Notes: generated by a model from the letters alone, not told the origin. A DNA stretch of 64,000 nt from Mycobacterium basiliense (GCF_900292015.1 NZ_LR130759.1:3162001-3226000), one strand, 5' to 3'. Counted from the first letter of the stretch, positions 35,574 through 44,697 are shown. Program-made: numbers and translations.

Positions 35574-36889
35574 GGACTGCTGAGCACCTCGTCGACGGCC
35601 CGCGACATTGCGATCAGCGACGTCGCCGGCCGCGATCCGCGCAGGACGGGCCCGAAGGTGCGATCCATCAGAGCGTGCGCCTTCGGCCATGCCGGAGTGA
35701 TCGGCAGGCCCTGCGAATGGGCGGGTCCCGCGGTGAGCACAGCGAGATTGTCGAGCCTGCGGTGAGCTTGAGCGAATCCGGCCGAATCGATGGCGGACCG
35801 CAGCACCGGGGTGAAGAGACCGGTCTTGGCTATCAGTGCCTGCCCCGCCGGACCGGCCGCGAACTTCACGAACTCCCAGGCCTGCTCCTGGTGGCGGCTG
35901 CTGGCCGCGATGGCAAGCCCGGTGGCACCGATATTCGAGCACGGTTTGCGCCCCTTCGGGCCCAACGGCAGCGCGGTGACATCAAAGTCCAAGCCGTCGA
36001 CGCGGTCAAACGTCTGGTATCGCCAATGCCCACCCAACGCCATGGCCGCCTTACCCAGCGAGAACAGGTCCGTAGTGGCCATCGATTGCACTTCGGATGC
36101 GGAAGGAGCCACCCGGTGTTTGCTGGCGAGGTCGGCATAGAACTGGAAACCCTCGATGAAGGCCTCGTTGCCGACGTTGAGATGTGTCGGGTTCATGCGA
36201 GGGGTGGACCACGGTACGCCATTGTTCATCGCGAACAGCCCGGCCGATAGTGATGGGACAAACGTATCGACAAATCCCCATTGGCTGACCCGCCCGGCCG
36301 CATCCCGCTTGGTCAGCGCGCGGGCGGTGTCGAGAAACTCGGCAAAGGTCCATGGTTGCTCCCACCCGCTGGGTGGTGGCGGCACGCCCTCCTCGCCGAA
36401 AAGCCTTCTGTTGTAGTACAAGTAGTTGCCGGACCATTGCTCGGGGAAGGCGTACTGGCCGCCGTCGTAGCTGAACGTCTCATACAGTGCGGCGATACTG
36501 TCCGATTGCAGCTGCGTGGCGAAGCTGCGGTCGCGCGCGAGCATGGTGCGCAGGTCAAGGAATACTCCCCGATCGGCCAATCCGGCGTAGCTCAGCTCCC
36601 ACGCCATCAGCACGTCCGGACACTTGCCGCCGGCGCAAAAGGTCGATATCTGCTGCAAAGGTCCTGGTCCGGACAACAATATGCGCACCTTGATATCGGG
36701 GTGCTGGCGTGCGAAACCGTCGATGACGCGCATCCGGGCATCCGCTTCTTCCGGATTGGCGGCGAAGAAGAAGGTCAACGCGTCGTCGACATCGGAGCCG
36801 CAGCCGGCGACCCACGCTGCCAACGAGGCCGTCGTGAGCACACCGACGCCCCGCAACAGGGTCCGCCGTCGAAACGGGTGGTCCAACAT
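35570..36889 (-). CDS. sugar-binding lipoprotein of the ABC importer (Rv2041c-like)
   Basis: 439-residue extracytoplasmic solute-binding protein, the same length as Rv2041c. The N-terminus FRRRTLLRG then a hydrophobic stretch and WVAGC suggest twin-arginine export followed by lipidation at Cys (lipobox VAGC, about residue 30). EEADARMRVIDGFARQHPDIKV and WEQPWTFAEFLDTARALTKRD are typical of group-1 binding proteins. ATG 36889 is chosen over far-upstream starts because it places the signal sequence correctly. It is first in the operon; the sugar is unknown. Confidence 0.93.
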   Translation of the reverse strand: MLDHPFRRRTLLRGVGVLTTASLAAWVAGCGSDVDDALTFFFAANPEEADARMRVIDGFARQHPDIKVRILLSGPGPLQQISTFCAGGKCPDVLMAWELSYAGLADRGVFLDLRTMLARDRSFATQLQSDSIAALYETFSYDGGQYAFPEQWSGNYLYYNRRLFGEEGVPPPPSGWEQPWTFAEFLDTARALTKRDAAGRVSQWGFVDTFVPSLSAGLFAMNNGVPWSTPRMNPTHLNVGNEAFIEGFQFYADLASKHRVAPSASEVQSMATTDLFSLGKAAMALGGHWRYQTFDRVDGLDFDVTALPLGPKGRKPCSNIGATGLAIAASSRHQEQAWEFVKFAAGPAGQALIAKTGLFTPVLRSAIDSAGFAQAHRRLDNLAVLTAGPAHSQGLPITPAWPKAHALMDRTFGPVLRGSRPATSLIAMSRAVDEVLSSP

Positions 36890-36914
36890 CGTGCTCCCGA
36901 TCTGCCCGTCGGAC

Positions 36915-37847
36915 TCATTGCCGACGGCGCATGTCCTTAGTACTCGATCCTGAGCGAGCCCGCTCAGGCGGCCAACTCGGCAGCGCGAGAACGGCGCGAT
37001 GCGCATCGGCGGAAATGTCGATCGTTCGGATGCGATCTGCCGCATCGAATCCGAGGCGCAGCAGCGTCTGCGCGTGGCCGGTCGGGGCAATTGCGATACC
37101 GGGCGCCCCGTCGATGAGCACCACGACGCCGGCGCGCGCCCGGCCGGCAAACCTCCGTGTCTCCTCGGCGACTTCCCGCGCGCCACGCAGCTCGGTGGGC
37201 ACATCATCCGCAACCAGCGCCCGATCGACCCGGCGCACGACGTCGGGAGCCAGCAATTCTGCCAGGGCGCCGATGTCGCCTCCGCGTGCGGCGGTCAGGA
37301 ACGCTTTCACGAGCTGGACATGCTCGGCCGCCCGTGGGGCTTGGCCGTCCGGATCCGGATGCAACCGCACGCGGGCCCGGCTGGCGAGCTTCTTCGCCGC
37401 CGTCGGCGAGCGGTCCAACAAAGCCGCGATTGTCTCGAACGGGATTGCGAACACGTCATGCAACACGAAAGCAACGCGCTGGGCCGGTGAGAGCTGGTCG
37501 AGCACCACCAGTAGCGCCCGACTTACCGAATCTGCAAGCAACGTGTCTTCATCCGCCGGGGCCGCGACCATCCGATCCAGGTCGGCAGCATCGATCAGTG
37601 GTCGTTCAAAGCGTCGTTGGCGCGCTCTCAGCTGGTCGACCGCCTCGTGAGCGGTGATTGTGGTAAGCCAACCGGTCAGGTTATCGACGGCGGCGAAATC
37701 CGAGCGACTCGCCTTCAACCATGCCGACTGCACCGCATCTTCCGCGTCGGGTAGCGAACCGAGCAGTTGAAACGCAACCGACTTCAGGTGCCGTCGATCG
37801 GCGTCGAAACGCTGCGCGAGTTTCGCGAGATCCTCAGTTGTGCCCAT
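36915..37847 (-). CDS. ECF41-type sigma factor with SnoaL-like C-terminal domain
   Basis: 310-residue extracytoplasmic-function sigma factor. Region 2 is about 10-75 (LLGSLPDAEDAVQSAWLKA) and region 4 about 110-165 (LSPAQRVAFVLHDVFAIPFETIAALLDRSPTAAKKLASRAR). A NTF2/SnoaL-like domain follows (about 180-290), typical of the ECF41 group in which it modulates activity in place of an anti-sigma factor. It is divergent from a DoxX-like gene, the usual sort of ECF41 target. From memory it has no counterpart between Rv2041c and Rv2042c. Confidence 0.9.
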   Translation of the reverse strand: MGTTEDLAKLAQRFDADRRHLKSVAFQLLGSLPDAEDAVQSAWLKASRSDFAAVDNLTGWLTTITAHEAVDQLRARQRRFERPLIDAADLDRMVAAPADEDTLLADSVSRALLVVLDQLSPAQRVAFVLHDVFAIPFETIAALLDRSPTAAKKLASRARVRLHPDPDGQAPRAAEHVQLVKAFLTAARGGDIGALAELLAPDVVRRVDRALVADDVPTELRGAREVAEETRRFAGRARAGVVVLIDGAPGIAIAPTGHAQTLLRLGFDAADRIRTIDISADAHRAVLALPSWPPERARSGSSTKDMRRRQ

Positions 37848-37848
37848 G

Positions 37849-37875
37849 GGTCACCTTTTCTGCGCCGGAGTCGTC
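37849..37875 (+). promoter_or_regulatory. candidate ECF41 promoter for the DoxX-like gene
   Basis: GGTCACC (37849-37855), 16 bases, then CGTC (37872-37875) resembles the ECF41 consensus TGTCACA-N16-CGTC. It is oriented toward the DoxX-like gene starting at 37926. Confidence 0.5.
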
Positions 37876-37925
37876 AAAGAGATGACCGCATACATTCAGC
37901 GCTGTGATGAAAGGGAAACCGCACC

Positions 37926-38282
37926 ATGAGCATAGACATCGCTTACCTCCTGGTCATCGTGACCACCGCGATCCTCACCGCGGGGATCGCCGTGCCCGAT
38001 CTGATTCCCGCCGGATTCGTGCTGGCGAATTCGGCCCGGGTTGGGGTACCTCGGTCGTGGTTGCCGACGCTTGCAACGCTGAAACTCGCCGGTGCCGGCG
38101 GTTTGGTGGTCGGACTGCTCGGGCTGAAGGCGCTCGGCATCGCGGCGGCGATTGGCCTCACCGGGTACTTCGTGGGTGCGGTCATCGTGCACGTCCGAGC
38201 GCGCGTATTTGCCAACATTGCGTTTCCGGGCGGCTATTTGGTGTTGTCGGCCGCGTCGCTGGTGCTGATGCTGCGGCACTGA
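37926..38282 (+). CDS. DoxX-like membrane protein
   Basis: 118-residue protein with four predicted spans, DoxX-like family (AYLLVIVTTAILTAGIAVPDL; LKLAGAGGLVVGLLGLKALGIAAAIGLTGYFVGAVIVHVRAR). Such genes are frequent targets of the neighbouring ECF41 type of sigma factor. The function is not established; related proteins are linked to quinone or redox homeostasis. It is divergent from the sigma gene and convergent with the Rv2042c-like gene. Confidence 0.85.
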   Translation: MSIDIAYLLVIVTTAILTAGIAVPDLIPAGFVLANSARVGVPRSWLPTLATLKLAGAGGLVVGLLGLKALGIAAAIGLTGYFVGAVIVHVRARVFANIAFPGGYLVLSAASLVLMLRH

Positions 38283-38303
38283 GCCGGCTGTCGACCAACT
38301 CGA

Positions 38304-39101
38304 TCAGGCAGGGAAGTAGCGGATTCGGATGATTTCCTTGGTCCGCCACGTCACGTCGGCAAACATGATGCCGCGCCCATGATCTGAGGCAATCGATACG
38401 GTGACGGTGGGTCCGGCGCCGTTCATCTTTGTCCAGCTGGCCCCGCGAAGCTGATCGATGAGCTCAACCAAATCCAGCTCATCACTATCCCCCAAAGTTA
38501 TTGCGGCAGTGGATGACAGTCCACGCATAGCCGCATGCGTATCGCCTCGTGCAACCGCGTCGAGGAACGTCTGTACCTGCGTCAATTGACGTCCTCCGGC
38601 TCGGCGAAACCCAGTCAGGAAGCCTGCGGTGCCACCCAGCCCCTGATTGCCCAACAAGCCTCGAGACAGTTTCAACGCGGGCGCCATTGCCCGTGATCCG
38701 CTGCGCAGGAACTGCAGGATCATCGCCGGCAAATCCCAGTACGCGCGCAATTCGGCGATCTTCCACTCGTCCTTGGATTTCCGGAGGTCGTAGCGCAGAA
38801 ACGCCGGAACGAACATCGTGACACCCGGAGCCATTGCCACCTCGAGCTCGACATCGCGCAGAACCACGGGGCCGCAGACGACATCGAGATCGCGATGAAA
38901 CGTGATGTCCCGCGGACCGATGAAAGTGTCGAAGAAGCGGCCGATCTGTTCGTGGCCGACGTGCGGCACCGACCCCACCGGGTCTTCCACCCGACCGTCG
39001 CTGGTGAACAGGCCTACCCAGCCGGCACGATCATGGGCGGCCGCCGCGCGCGGCGACCGTTCCACGGCGGCCAGCAGATCGTCCCGGCTTGGTGAAGCCA
39101 T
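38304..39101 (-). CDS. SnoaL-like/NTF2-fold protein (Rv2042c-like)
   Basis: 265 residues, the same length as Rv2042c. The N-terminal half (RAGWVGLFTSDGRVEDPVGS, HVGHEQIGRFFDTFIGP) is an NTF2/SnoaL-type fold as used by steroid-isomerase-like enzymes. A second similar domain follows from about residue 170. Function unknown. It starts where pncA ends (they meet at base 39101), so it is cotranscribed with pncA, the same arrangement as in M. tuberculosis. Confidence 0.85.
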   Translation of the reverse strand: MASPSRDDLLAAVERSPRAAAAHDRAGWVGLFTSDGRVEDPVGSVPHVGHEQIGRFFDTFIGPRDITFHRDLDVVCGPVVLRDVELEVAMAPGVTMFVPAFLRYDLRKSKDEWKIAELRAYWDLPAMILQFLRSGSRAMAPALKLSRGLLGNQGLGGTAGFLTGFRRAGGRQLTQVQTFLDAVARGDTHAAMRGLSSTAAITLGDSDELDLVELIDQLRGASWTKMNGAGPTVTVSIASDHGRGIMFADVTWRTKEIIRIRYFPA

Positions 39102-39661
39102 TAGTGGCTGTCCACCATCGTGATTCCTGCAGAGCGCATCTGGGCCACCGCGGCATCGGTGGTATCAGCCGAGACACCCGCCGTTAGGTCCAGCAATACC
39201 CTGGTGGCGAAGCCGGTCCGAACCGCGTCCTCCGCTGTCCTTCGTACGCAGTGATCGGTGGCCACGCCGACCACATCGACGTCCTCGATCCCGCGGCGAC
39301 GCAGCCATTCCGCCAGCGGCGTCCCGTGCTGGTCGAGGCCCTCGAACCCGCTGTACGCCGCGCTATAGGCGCCCTTACGGAAGATCGCCTCAATCGCCCT
39401 GGTATCAAGATCGGGGTGCAGCTGCGCGCCGACGCTTCCGGCCCGGCAGTGCGGCGGCCAGGAGGATGAAAAGTCAGGCTCAGCCGAGAAGTGCTCGCCG
39501 GGATCGATGTGGAAGTCCGCGGTGGCCACCACGTGATGGTAGCCGGGCGCACCGGCCAAATAGTCGCTGATGGCACGCCCCAGAGCGGTCGCACCAGTCA
39601 CCGCAAGCGAGCCGCCGTCGCAGAAATCATTCTGCACATCGACGATTATCAGGGCTCGCAC
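39101..39661 (-). CDS. pncA: nicotinamidase / pyrazinamidase
   Basis: 186-residue enzyme that hydrolyses nicotinamide to nicotinate in NAD recycling and converts pyrazinamide to pyrazinoic acid. GTG 39661 is taken as the start because it gives RALIIVDVQNDFC and exactly the M. tuberculosis length. The catalytic triad Asp8, Lys96, Cys138 and metal ligands Asp49, His51, His57, His71 are all present at standard positions. His57, lost in M. bovis, is retained. The gene is followed directly by the Rv2042c-like gene. Position 48 is Ala, where I recall Lys in M. tuberculosis. Confidence 0.96.
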   Translation of the reverse strand: MRALIIVDVQNDFCDGGSLAVTGATALGRAISDYLAGAPGYHHVVATADFHIDPGEHFSAEPDFSSSWPPHCRAGSVGAQLHPDLDTRAIEAIFRKGAYSAAYSGFEGLDQHGTPLAEWLRRRGIEDVDVVGVATDHCVRRTAEDAVRTGFATRVLLDLTAGVSADTTDAAVAQMRSAGITMVDSH

Positions 39662-39752
39662 GACATCCACGATACGTCGAGCCACAGTTGGTGCGAGCTG
39701 CGGCGACCAAGCCGGCAGGTTAGGTCACCGGCGAAGGGGGTAATACCCCACC

Positions 39753-40625
39753 ATGTTGATCCGCAGAATCGCAAGGCCCATGCTGTCGGCAGCGTTCATC
39801 GGCCAAGGCGTCGAGTCGTTGCTAAACCCCAAGCCGGCCGCCGAAGCGGCCCAGCCCACCGCGAGCAGTTTGCGTGCACTGCCGGATCCGTTGGGTCGCA
39901 GCGTTCCGCACGATGCCGAGACATTGGCTCAGGTCAACGCCGCCGTCCAGATCGGCGGTGGCCTGCTGCTCGCGACGGGGCGATTTCCCCGTCTTGCCTC
40001 GGCCGCACTGGCACTGACGGTGATCCCGGGAAATCTTGGTGCCCACATGTTTTGGAGTGAACCGGATCCGGCACGCAAGGCCGAGAAGCGGCGGCAATTT
40101 CTGACCGATGTGAGCCTGCTGGGCGGCTTGATCATCGCGTCCGCAGATACCGCGGGCAAACCGTCACTGGCGTGGCGGGGTCAGCAAGCGGCGAGCCGGC
40201 TTTCTGCGGCCGTCTCCTCGGCGATGCCGGGATCCGACGACGACCTGCTGGACTCCGAGCTCGGCGAGAAGATCGTGCACGGGCTGCAGGTAGGCGCCCA
40301 ACGGGGTCGCGAGCTGGTCGGCACAGCCGCCGAGAAGAGCGCACCGTATGCCGAAGCCGCTGTCGAACGAGGCCGGGAACTAGCCAGCACCGCCGCCGAG
40401 AAGACCGCCGAGAAAGGCGCCCCATTGGCCGAGGCCGCTCGCCGGCGAGGCGAAAAACTGGCCAGCAGCGCTCGCGCGCGCGGGTCGGAACTCGCCGAAG
40501 CCGCACGTCAACAAGGCGGCCAGCTCGCGGACACGGCCGTGGCTGGCGGCAGCCGACTGGCCGACGCCGCGCGTCATCGGGCCCAAGAGCGGGTCAGCAA
40601 GGGCCGCAAGCGCGGGCACCGCTAG
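39753..40625 (+). CDS. DoxX family protein with amphipathic repeat tail
   Basis: 290 residues. The first about 140 are a DoxX-type four-helix membrane domain (ARPMLSAAFIGQGVESLL; VQIGGGLLLATGRFPRLASAALALT). From about 170 on there is a long Ala/Arg/Glu-rich helical tail with recurring RGxELAxxA and AEAAxxRG units, about ten of them, resembling 11-residue amphipathic repeats that lie on membranes. Tail-to-tail overlap of 32 bases with the gluconokinase gene. No counterpart recalled at this place in M. tuberculosis. Confidence 0.8.
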   Translation: MLIRRIARPMLSAAFIGQGVESLLNPKPAAEAAQPTASSLRALPDPLGRSVPHDAETLAQVNAAVQIGGGLLLATGRFPRLASAALALTVIPGNLGAHMFWSEPDPARKAEKRRQFLTDVSLLGGLIIASADTAGKPSLAWRGQQAASRLSAAVSSAMPGSDDDLLDSELGEKIVHGLQVGAQRGRELVGTAAEKSAPYAEAAVERGRELASTAAEKTAEKGAPLAEAARRRGEKLASSARARGSELAEAARQQGGQLADTAVAGGSRLADAARHRAQERVSKGRKRGHR

Positions 40626-41148
40626 CGAGAAATGAATCAACCACGGCATCGACGTCCTGACTAGCATCGACGACGATACCGCGTTCGTCGGCGTCCAGCG
40701 GCTCCAAAGTGTCGAACTGCGACTGCAGCAGCTCGGTCGGCATGAAGTGCCCCGACCTGGCGAGCAGCCGATCGACTATTAGTTGCGCAGAGCCGTCCAG
40801 ATGCAAGAAGCCCAGCCCCGCACAGTGCGCTCGCAGCTGGTCACGGTATTTGCGTTTGAGCGCCGAGCAACTCACCACACCACCGCCGCGGTGGTCAGCA
40901 AGCCACTGGCCAACCCTCGCCAGCCATGGGCCGCGGTCGTCATCGTCGAGTGGCTCACCGGCAGCCATTTTGGCGACGTTGGCGGCCGGGTGCAGGCCGT
41001 CAGCATCGAGGAAGGGCACCCGCAGCCGCTGCGCCAGCGCCACGCCTACGGTCGATTTGCCCGATCCCGAAACGCCCATCACCACCACGGGTGAGCGCTC
41101 CGCCGGCGGGTCACCGTTCACGTCTGGTTGCGGTTCCATTCCATCCAA
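40594..41148 (-). CDS. gluconokinase
   Basis: Up to 184 residues. Walker A VVMGVSGSGKST (about 22-33), the conserved FLDADGLHPAANVAKMAAGEPLDDDDRGPWL gluconate-binding region and SCSALKRKYRDQLR are the GntK signature. It phosphorylates gluconate to 6-phosphogluconate. The start ATG at 41148, or the one at 41139, lies inside the end of the upstream kinase-DUF gene, so the two are translationally coupled. Its 3' end overlaps the convergent DoxX gene by 32 bases. Confidence 0.92.
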   Translation of the reverse strand: MDGMEPQPDVNGDPPAERSPVVVMGVSGSGKSTVGVALAQRLRVPFLDADGLHPAANVAKMAAGEPLDDDDRGPWLARVGQWLADHRGGGVVSCSALKRKYRDQLRAHCAGLGFLHLDGSAQLIVDRLLARSGHFMPTELLQSQFDTLEPLDADERGIVVDASQDVDAVVDSFLASGARACGPC

Positions 41149-43109
41149 CCGACACCAATGCGACCATCCGCGGTGCTGATGTCGACCCAGGCACGCGGAA
41201 AGTGGCTCACCCGTCCGTCGAGCGCGGTCAGGCGTACCGGCGCGTTGGCACGCACGTCGACATCGGCGATGATCCTTCCCGGATCGAGACTCAATGTCGC
41301 GCTGCGCGGTAGGCCATTGGCATCGAAGGTGTCATCGATCCGCACCGTCGCTAAGTCGGTGACCTTGCCATCGGAGCCTTGCATGTAGCCGACGCTAAAG
41401 ACGGGTGCGCCGGGGATCTGGATGCTCACGCTGTGTAGGTGGGTGCCGTCGTTGAGATGAAGCGCACTCCACATCCAGTCCATGCCCCACCAGTCCCGCA
41501 CACCCCACGAGTGGTCGCGCTGCCCGGGGACGGAGTCGATGCGATAACCGGTGTCGTTGACGGTGACGGAACCCGAAACGGTGCACGGGATTTCGTACCG
41601 CGTCGCCAGCCGGTACCGATACGGTGTGCCTGCAGTGGTCCAAACCAGATCCATCCCGAGCTCGACCGGAGTCCCCGATTCACCGCGCAACAAGCCCGAC
41701 GCGTCGAGGTAACTCTGGCCCTTGGCCCCTATGGTCACTCGGTAGGTCCGCAAGGGCGCGTCGGCGCAGTGGTTGACTTCCAGGTCGTCACCACGCAATG
41801 TCCACGGGTCGGCAGGCAGCGGGAGCGCATAGTCGACGACGGCAACCGTCGGCAGCTCGGGTCCGCACACCAGCGCCTGCAACCACGCGGTAGGCTGGTT
41901 GGGTATCAGACCGATCCGCACCCAGCCAGCCAATCCCTGTGTCTCATCAACAAAATCGGCATACCAGCTCTCACTCCACAGTGGTTCCGCACCAGCGGCG
42001 TGGGCGAGCTCATCCCCGTCGGAAGGTTGCAGCGGCTCGGTTGCGGCCGCGGCCGGCAACACCGCCAAGGCGTTGGTGTCGAGCACGTGATCGCAGTGCC
42101 GCTGCAGCATCGTCATGAACATCCGGTCGCCCCGCTCCGTGCGCTCCACCAGCATCGACGAAACGATTGCCATCATGACGCCGAAAAAGCTTTGTCGCCT
42201 GACCCCTTCGGTGACCTCGGAGAGCGTGATCGGCGCCGCGGGTCCCAGCGCCCGATGATATATGCGCAGCAGCTCGTGGTAATGCCTACGACGGTCCTCC
42301 GTCTGTAGTGCACAGCCCAGGAAGTAGGCCAAATCAGTCGCCGCCGGCCCCCAGGAGACGGTCTGCCAGTCGACCACCGTCAGCGGACGATCGGCTCCAG
42401 CGGCGCCGAAAAGCAAGTTGTCCAACCGGTAGTCACCGTGCATCAGTCCGTGGATTTCACCCCGGGCCGTCTCCTGCGCCAAATAGCCATCGAAAGCGGC
42501 CACCAGTCGTTCGCATACCGCGCGGTACTGCGGCGCGAGCTGATCACCATAGCGTTCGATGAAGCCTGCGTACAGCGCGGTGACCGTCGTTTGGTTGACC
42601 GTCGACTGACGATTGAGCCACGGCAGCTCGGCCAGCGCGGTGTCACCAAGCGACGGTCCGTGCAGCCGCCCCAGCTCGCTGACCGCGAGTTTGGCTTGCT
42701 CTCTTGTGGCGCCGGCGATTTCGTCACCGACGACCGCCGGGCCAGCGTCGCCAAGCAACAGGGCGAAGTCGCCGCTGCCGGCGTCGACCGCGGCGTGATA
42801 ACACGGCGCTATTGGTCCGGCCAGGCGTGGCGCGATGTCGCGGTAGAAGAGCACCTCACGCTCGTAGAGCCCCAATGCCTGGCCCGTTTGCCGACTCATC
42901 GGGTCGGTGGCGGCGACCTTCAATACCACCGAGCGCGGGCCGCCAGGTTCGGCATAGTCAAGCCGCACGCGGTAGCACTCGCTCATCTGGCCGGTGCCGA
43001 TGCGCTCAACGGTGAAGTCGGTGACGGTGCCCGCACCGATCGTCGCGGTCAGCCACGAGGTGGTGAGGTCGGCTGGTCGTTCGACGACGTGCCCGTTGTC
43101 GTGGTCCAT
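41118..43109 (-). CDS. aminoglycoside-phosphotransferase-fold kinase fused to a CrtC/DUF7064-like domain
   Basis: 663 residues in two parts. Residues about 20-340 form an APH/choline-kinase-like domain: VVLKVAATDP for the ATP lysine, GLMHGDYRLDNLLF for the catalytic loop, and TVVDWQTVSWGP for the metal-binding Asp. Residues about 370-663 form a beta-rich domain with RDHSWGVRDWWGMDWMWSAL and GTHLHSVSIQIPG, as in hydroxyneurosporene-synthase-like (DUF7064/7065) proteins. ATG 43109 (MDHDNGHV) is preferred over TTG 43169, which would overlap lipT. Substrate unknown; it lies four bases after lipT. Confidence 0.82.
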   Translation of the reverse strand: MDHDNGHVVERPADLTTSWLTATIGAGTVTDFTVERIGTGQMSECYRVRLDYAEPGGPRSVVLKVAATDPMSRQTGQALGLYEREVLFYRDIAPRLAGPIAPCYHAAVDAGSGDFALLLGDAGPAVVGDEIAGATREQAKLAVSELGRLHGPSLGDTALAELPWLNRQSTVNQTTVTALYAGFIERYGDQLAPQYRAVCERLVAAFDGYLAQETARGEIHGLMHGDYRLDNLLFGAAGADRPLTVVDWQTVSWGPAATDLAYFLGCALQTEDRRRHYHELLRIYHRALGPAAPITLSEVTEGVRRQSFFGVMMAIVSSMLVERTERGDRMFMTMLQRHCDHVLDTNALAVLPAAAATEPLQPSDGDELAHAAGAEPLWSESWYADFVDETQGLAGWVRIGLIPNQPTAWLQALVCGPELPTVAVVDYALPLPADPWTLRGDDLEVNHCADAPLRTYRVTIGAKGQSYLDASGLLRGESGTPVELGMDLVWTTAGTPYRYRLATRYEIPCTVSGSVTVNDTGYRIDSVPGQRDHSWGVRDWWGMDWMWSALHLNDGTHLHSVSIQIPGAPVFSVGYMQGSDGKVTDLATVRIDDTFDANGLPRSATLSLDPGRIIADVDVRANAPVRLTALDGRVSHFPRAWVDISTADGRIGVGWMEWNRNQT

Positions 43110-43113
43110 GACT

Positions 43114-44619
43114 TCACGGCACCAGGGAAAAGCCGTGCCATGCCAGCCGGCGGTGTTCGTGGGGATCAAACTCGACGCGACTCTTGCGGTCGATCACCAG
43201 CACCGCACGCTCGTCGTGCGTATAGGCCGGCCAATCCTCGCCGGGGACACCGGTCTTGCTGAACGACCGCCACCGCCGGATCACTTCGTCGCTGACCCGC
43301 AGCGCGTGTCTGCGGTCTGCGGCCGCGGTCAGCAAGGCGCCGAACCTGGTCCGATAGATGTCGAAGACCGCGAGAAGTTCGGTCGCGTGCGTGGCGCCAA
43401 AACCGGACCAGCGCAGAGTGCGCGGCGCATAGTCGTATCGGTACATGTAGGTATCCGCGTGGGCGCTCTGTGCCTCGGCGATCTGCCACGCGGCCGCGTT
43501 GAACGCGAAATCACCACCGAGCTGGATGCATGCCGACGGCTTCGGATAATTCGGGTATGCCGCGGTGATGCGTTCGCGTGTGGCCGGTTCCGTGTCGGCC
43601 AGCAATTCGTCGATCATCGCCTCATTTGTCGGCAGCATCTTGAGGAAGCGGGTGAACAAGCGGCCCTCGTCGGCATTGGTGCCCACGATGAGTGGCACCT
43701 TGTGCGCGCGCCCGGACCGCATCGTCTCGACCGGTTCCAGAGGCAGCCAATCGTCACCGTAGGTGGGACCAATCGGAAAGGCGCCCAATCGCTTCTGCAT
43801 GCCCTGGTCGATCAGGCGGTGCTGGGCTTCTACCAATTGGGTCGCGGTCGCCCGCATTACCGCACTGGCGGCATCCTGTGGACGCGCACCCAGCAGACGA
43901 GCAAACCGCATTGCAAATTCGGTGGCGATCTCTCGGGGGCGCACCATGCCTGCCGCCGGACTTTCCGAAATTGCCCTGGCGAAAAGACCTTTCGCGGCGG
44001 GAACAGCCAACAGCGTCGCGGTGATATGTGCGCCCGCACTCTCGCCGAAGATGGTGACATTGTCTGGATCACCACCGAACCCCGCGATGTTGTCGTGAAT
44101 CCACTGCAATGCCAGCACCAGATCTCGCAGATAGAGATTGCCATCGATGGTGATGTCCGGCGTCGACAAAGAAGAGAGGTCCAGGCACCCCAGAGCACCC
44201 AACCGATAGTTGACCGACACATAGACGCAGCCACGCCTCGCCAGCGCCGCCCCGTCGAATATCGGGGTAGCGGAGCTCCCCAGGATGTATCCGCCGCCAT
44301 GAATGAAGACCATGACCGGCAGCGGTTCGCGCGCCGGGGTCTCTGGAGTGACGACGTTGAGGGTCAGGCAGTCCTCACTCATAGACTGAAACTTGCCCAA
44401 ACCCAGCATGGTGTAGCGACGCAGTTGGGGCGCGCAATTGGTGAACCCGTGGCAGTACCGCACACCCGACCAGGGTCGTGCGGGCTGCGGCGCCCGGTAG
44501 CGCAGCGGCCCCACCGGCGGCCGAGCGTACGGGATCGATCGCCAACGGTGGACGCCGTCGCGAGTGAAACCTTCGACGATCCCGGCGGCTGTGCGTGCGC
44601 GGACGGTGCGCTCGTGCAT
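43114..44619 (-). CDS. lipT: carboxylesterase type B (LipT)
   Basis: 501-residue type-B carboxylesterase, counterpart of Rv2045c. Oxyanion region FIHGGGYILGS, nucleophile in FGESAGAH, acid in GTNADEGRLF and His in GFGATHATELL complete the triad. The N-terminal RTAAGIVEGF and SEDCLTLNVVTP are family hallmarks. No signal peptide is evident. Divergent from lppI. Confidence 0.93.
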   Translation of the reverse strand: MHERTVRARTAAGIVEGFTRDGVHRWRSIPYARPPVGPLRYRAPQPARPWSGVRYCHGFTNCAPQLRRYTMLGLGKFQSMSEDCLTLNVVTPETPAREPLPVMVFIHGGGYILGSSATPIFDGAALARRGCVYVSVNYRLGALGCLDLSSLSTPDITIDGNLYLRDLVLALQWIHDNIAGFGGDPDNVTIFGESAGAHITATLLAVPAAKGLFARAISESPAAGMVRPREIATEFAMRFARLLGARPQDAASAVMRATATQLVEAQHRLIDQGMQKRLGAFPIGPTYGDDWLPLEPVETMRSGRAHKVPLIVGTNADEGRLFTRFLKMLPTNEAMIDELLADTEPATRERITAAYPNYPKPSACIQLGGDFAFNAAAWQIAEAQSAHADTYMYRYDYAPRTLRWSGFGATHATELLAVFDIYRTRFGALLTAAADRRHALRVSDEVIRRWRSFSKTGVPGEDWPAYTHDERAVLVIDRKSRVEFDPHEHRRLAWHGFSLVP

Positions 44620-44697
44620 AACCCGACGGTAGCGGACTCACGGGGCACGCGGGGTGGGCAGCACGGGAAACCTGGCGGTGGCGGCTAGCCTGGCGGG

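Noticed and set aside
42994..44688. 564-codon plus-strand frame opposite lipT
   Set aside because: Composition and lack of family mark it as a shadow of lipT.
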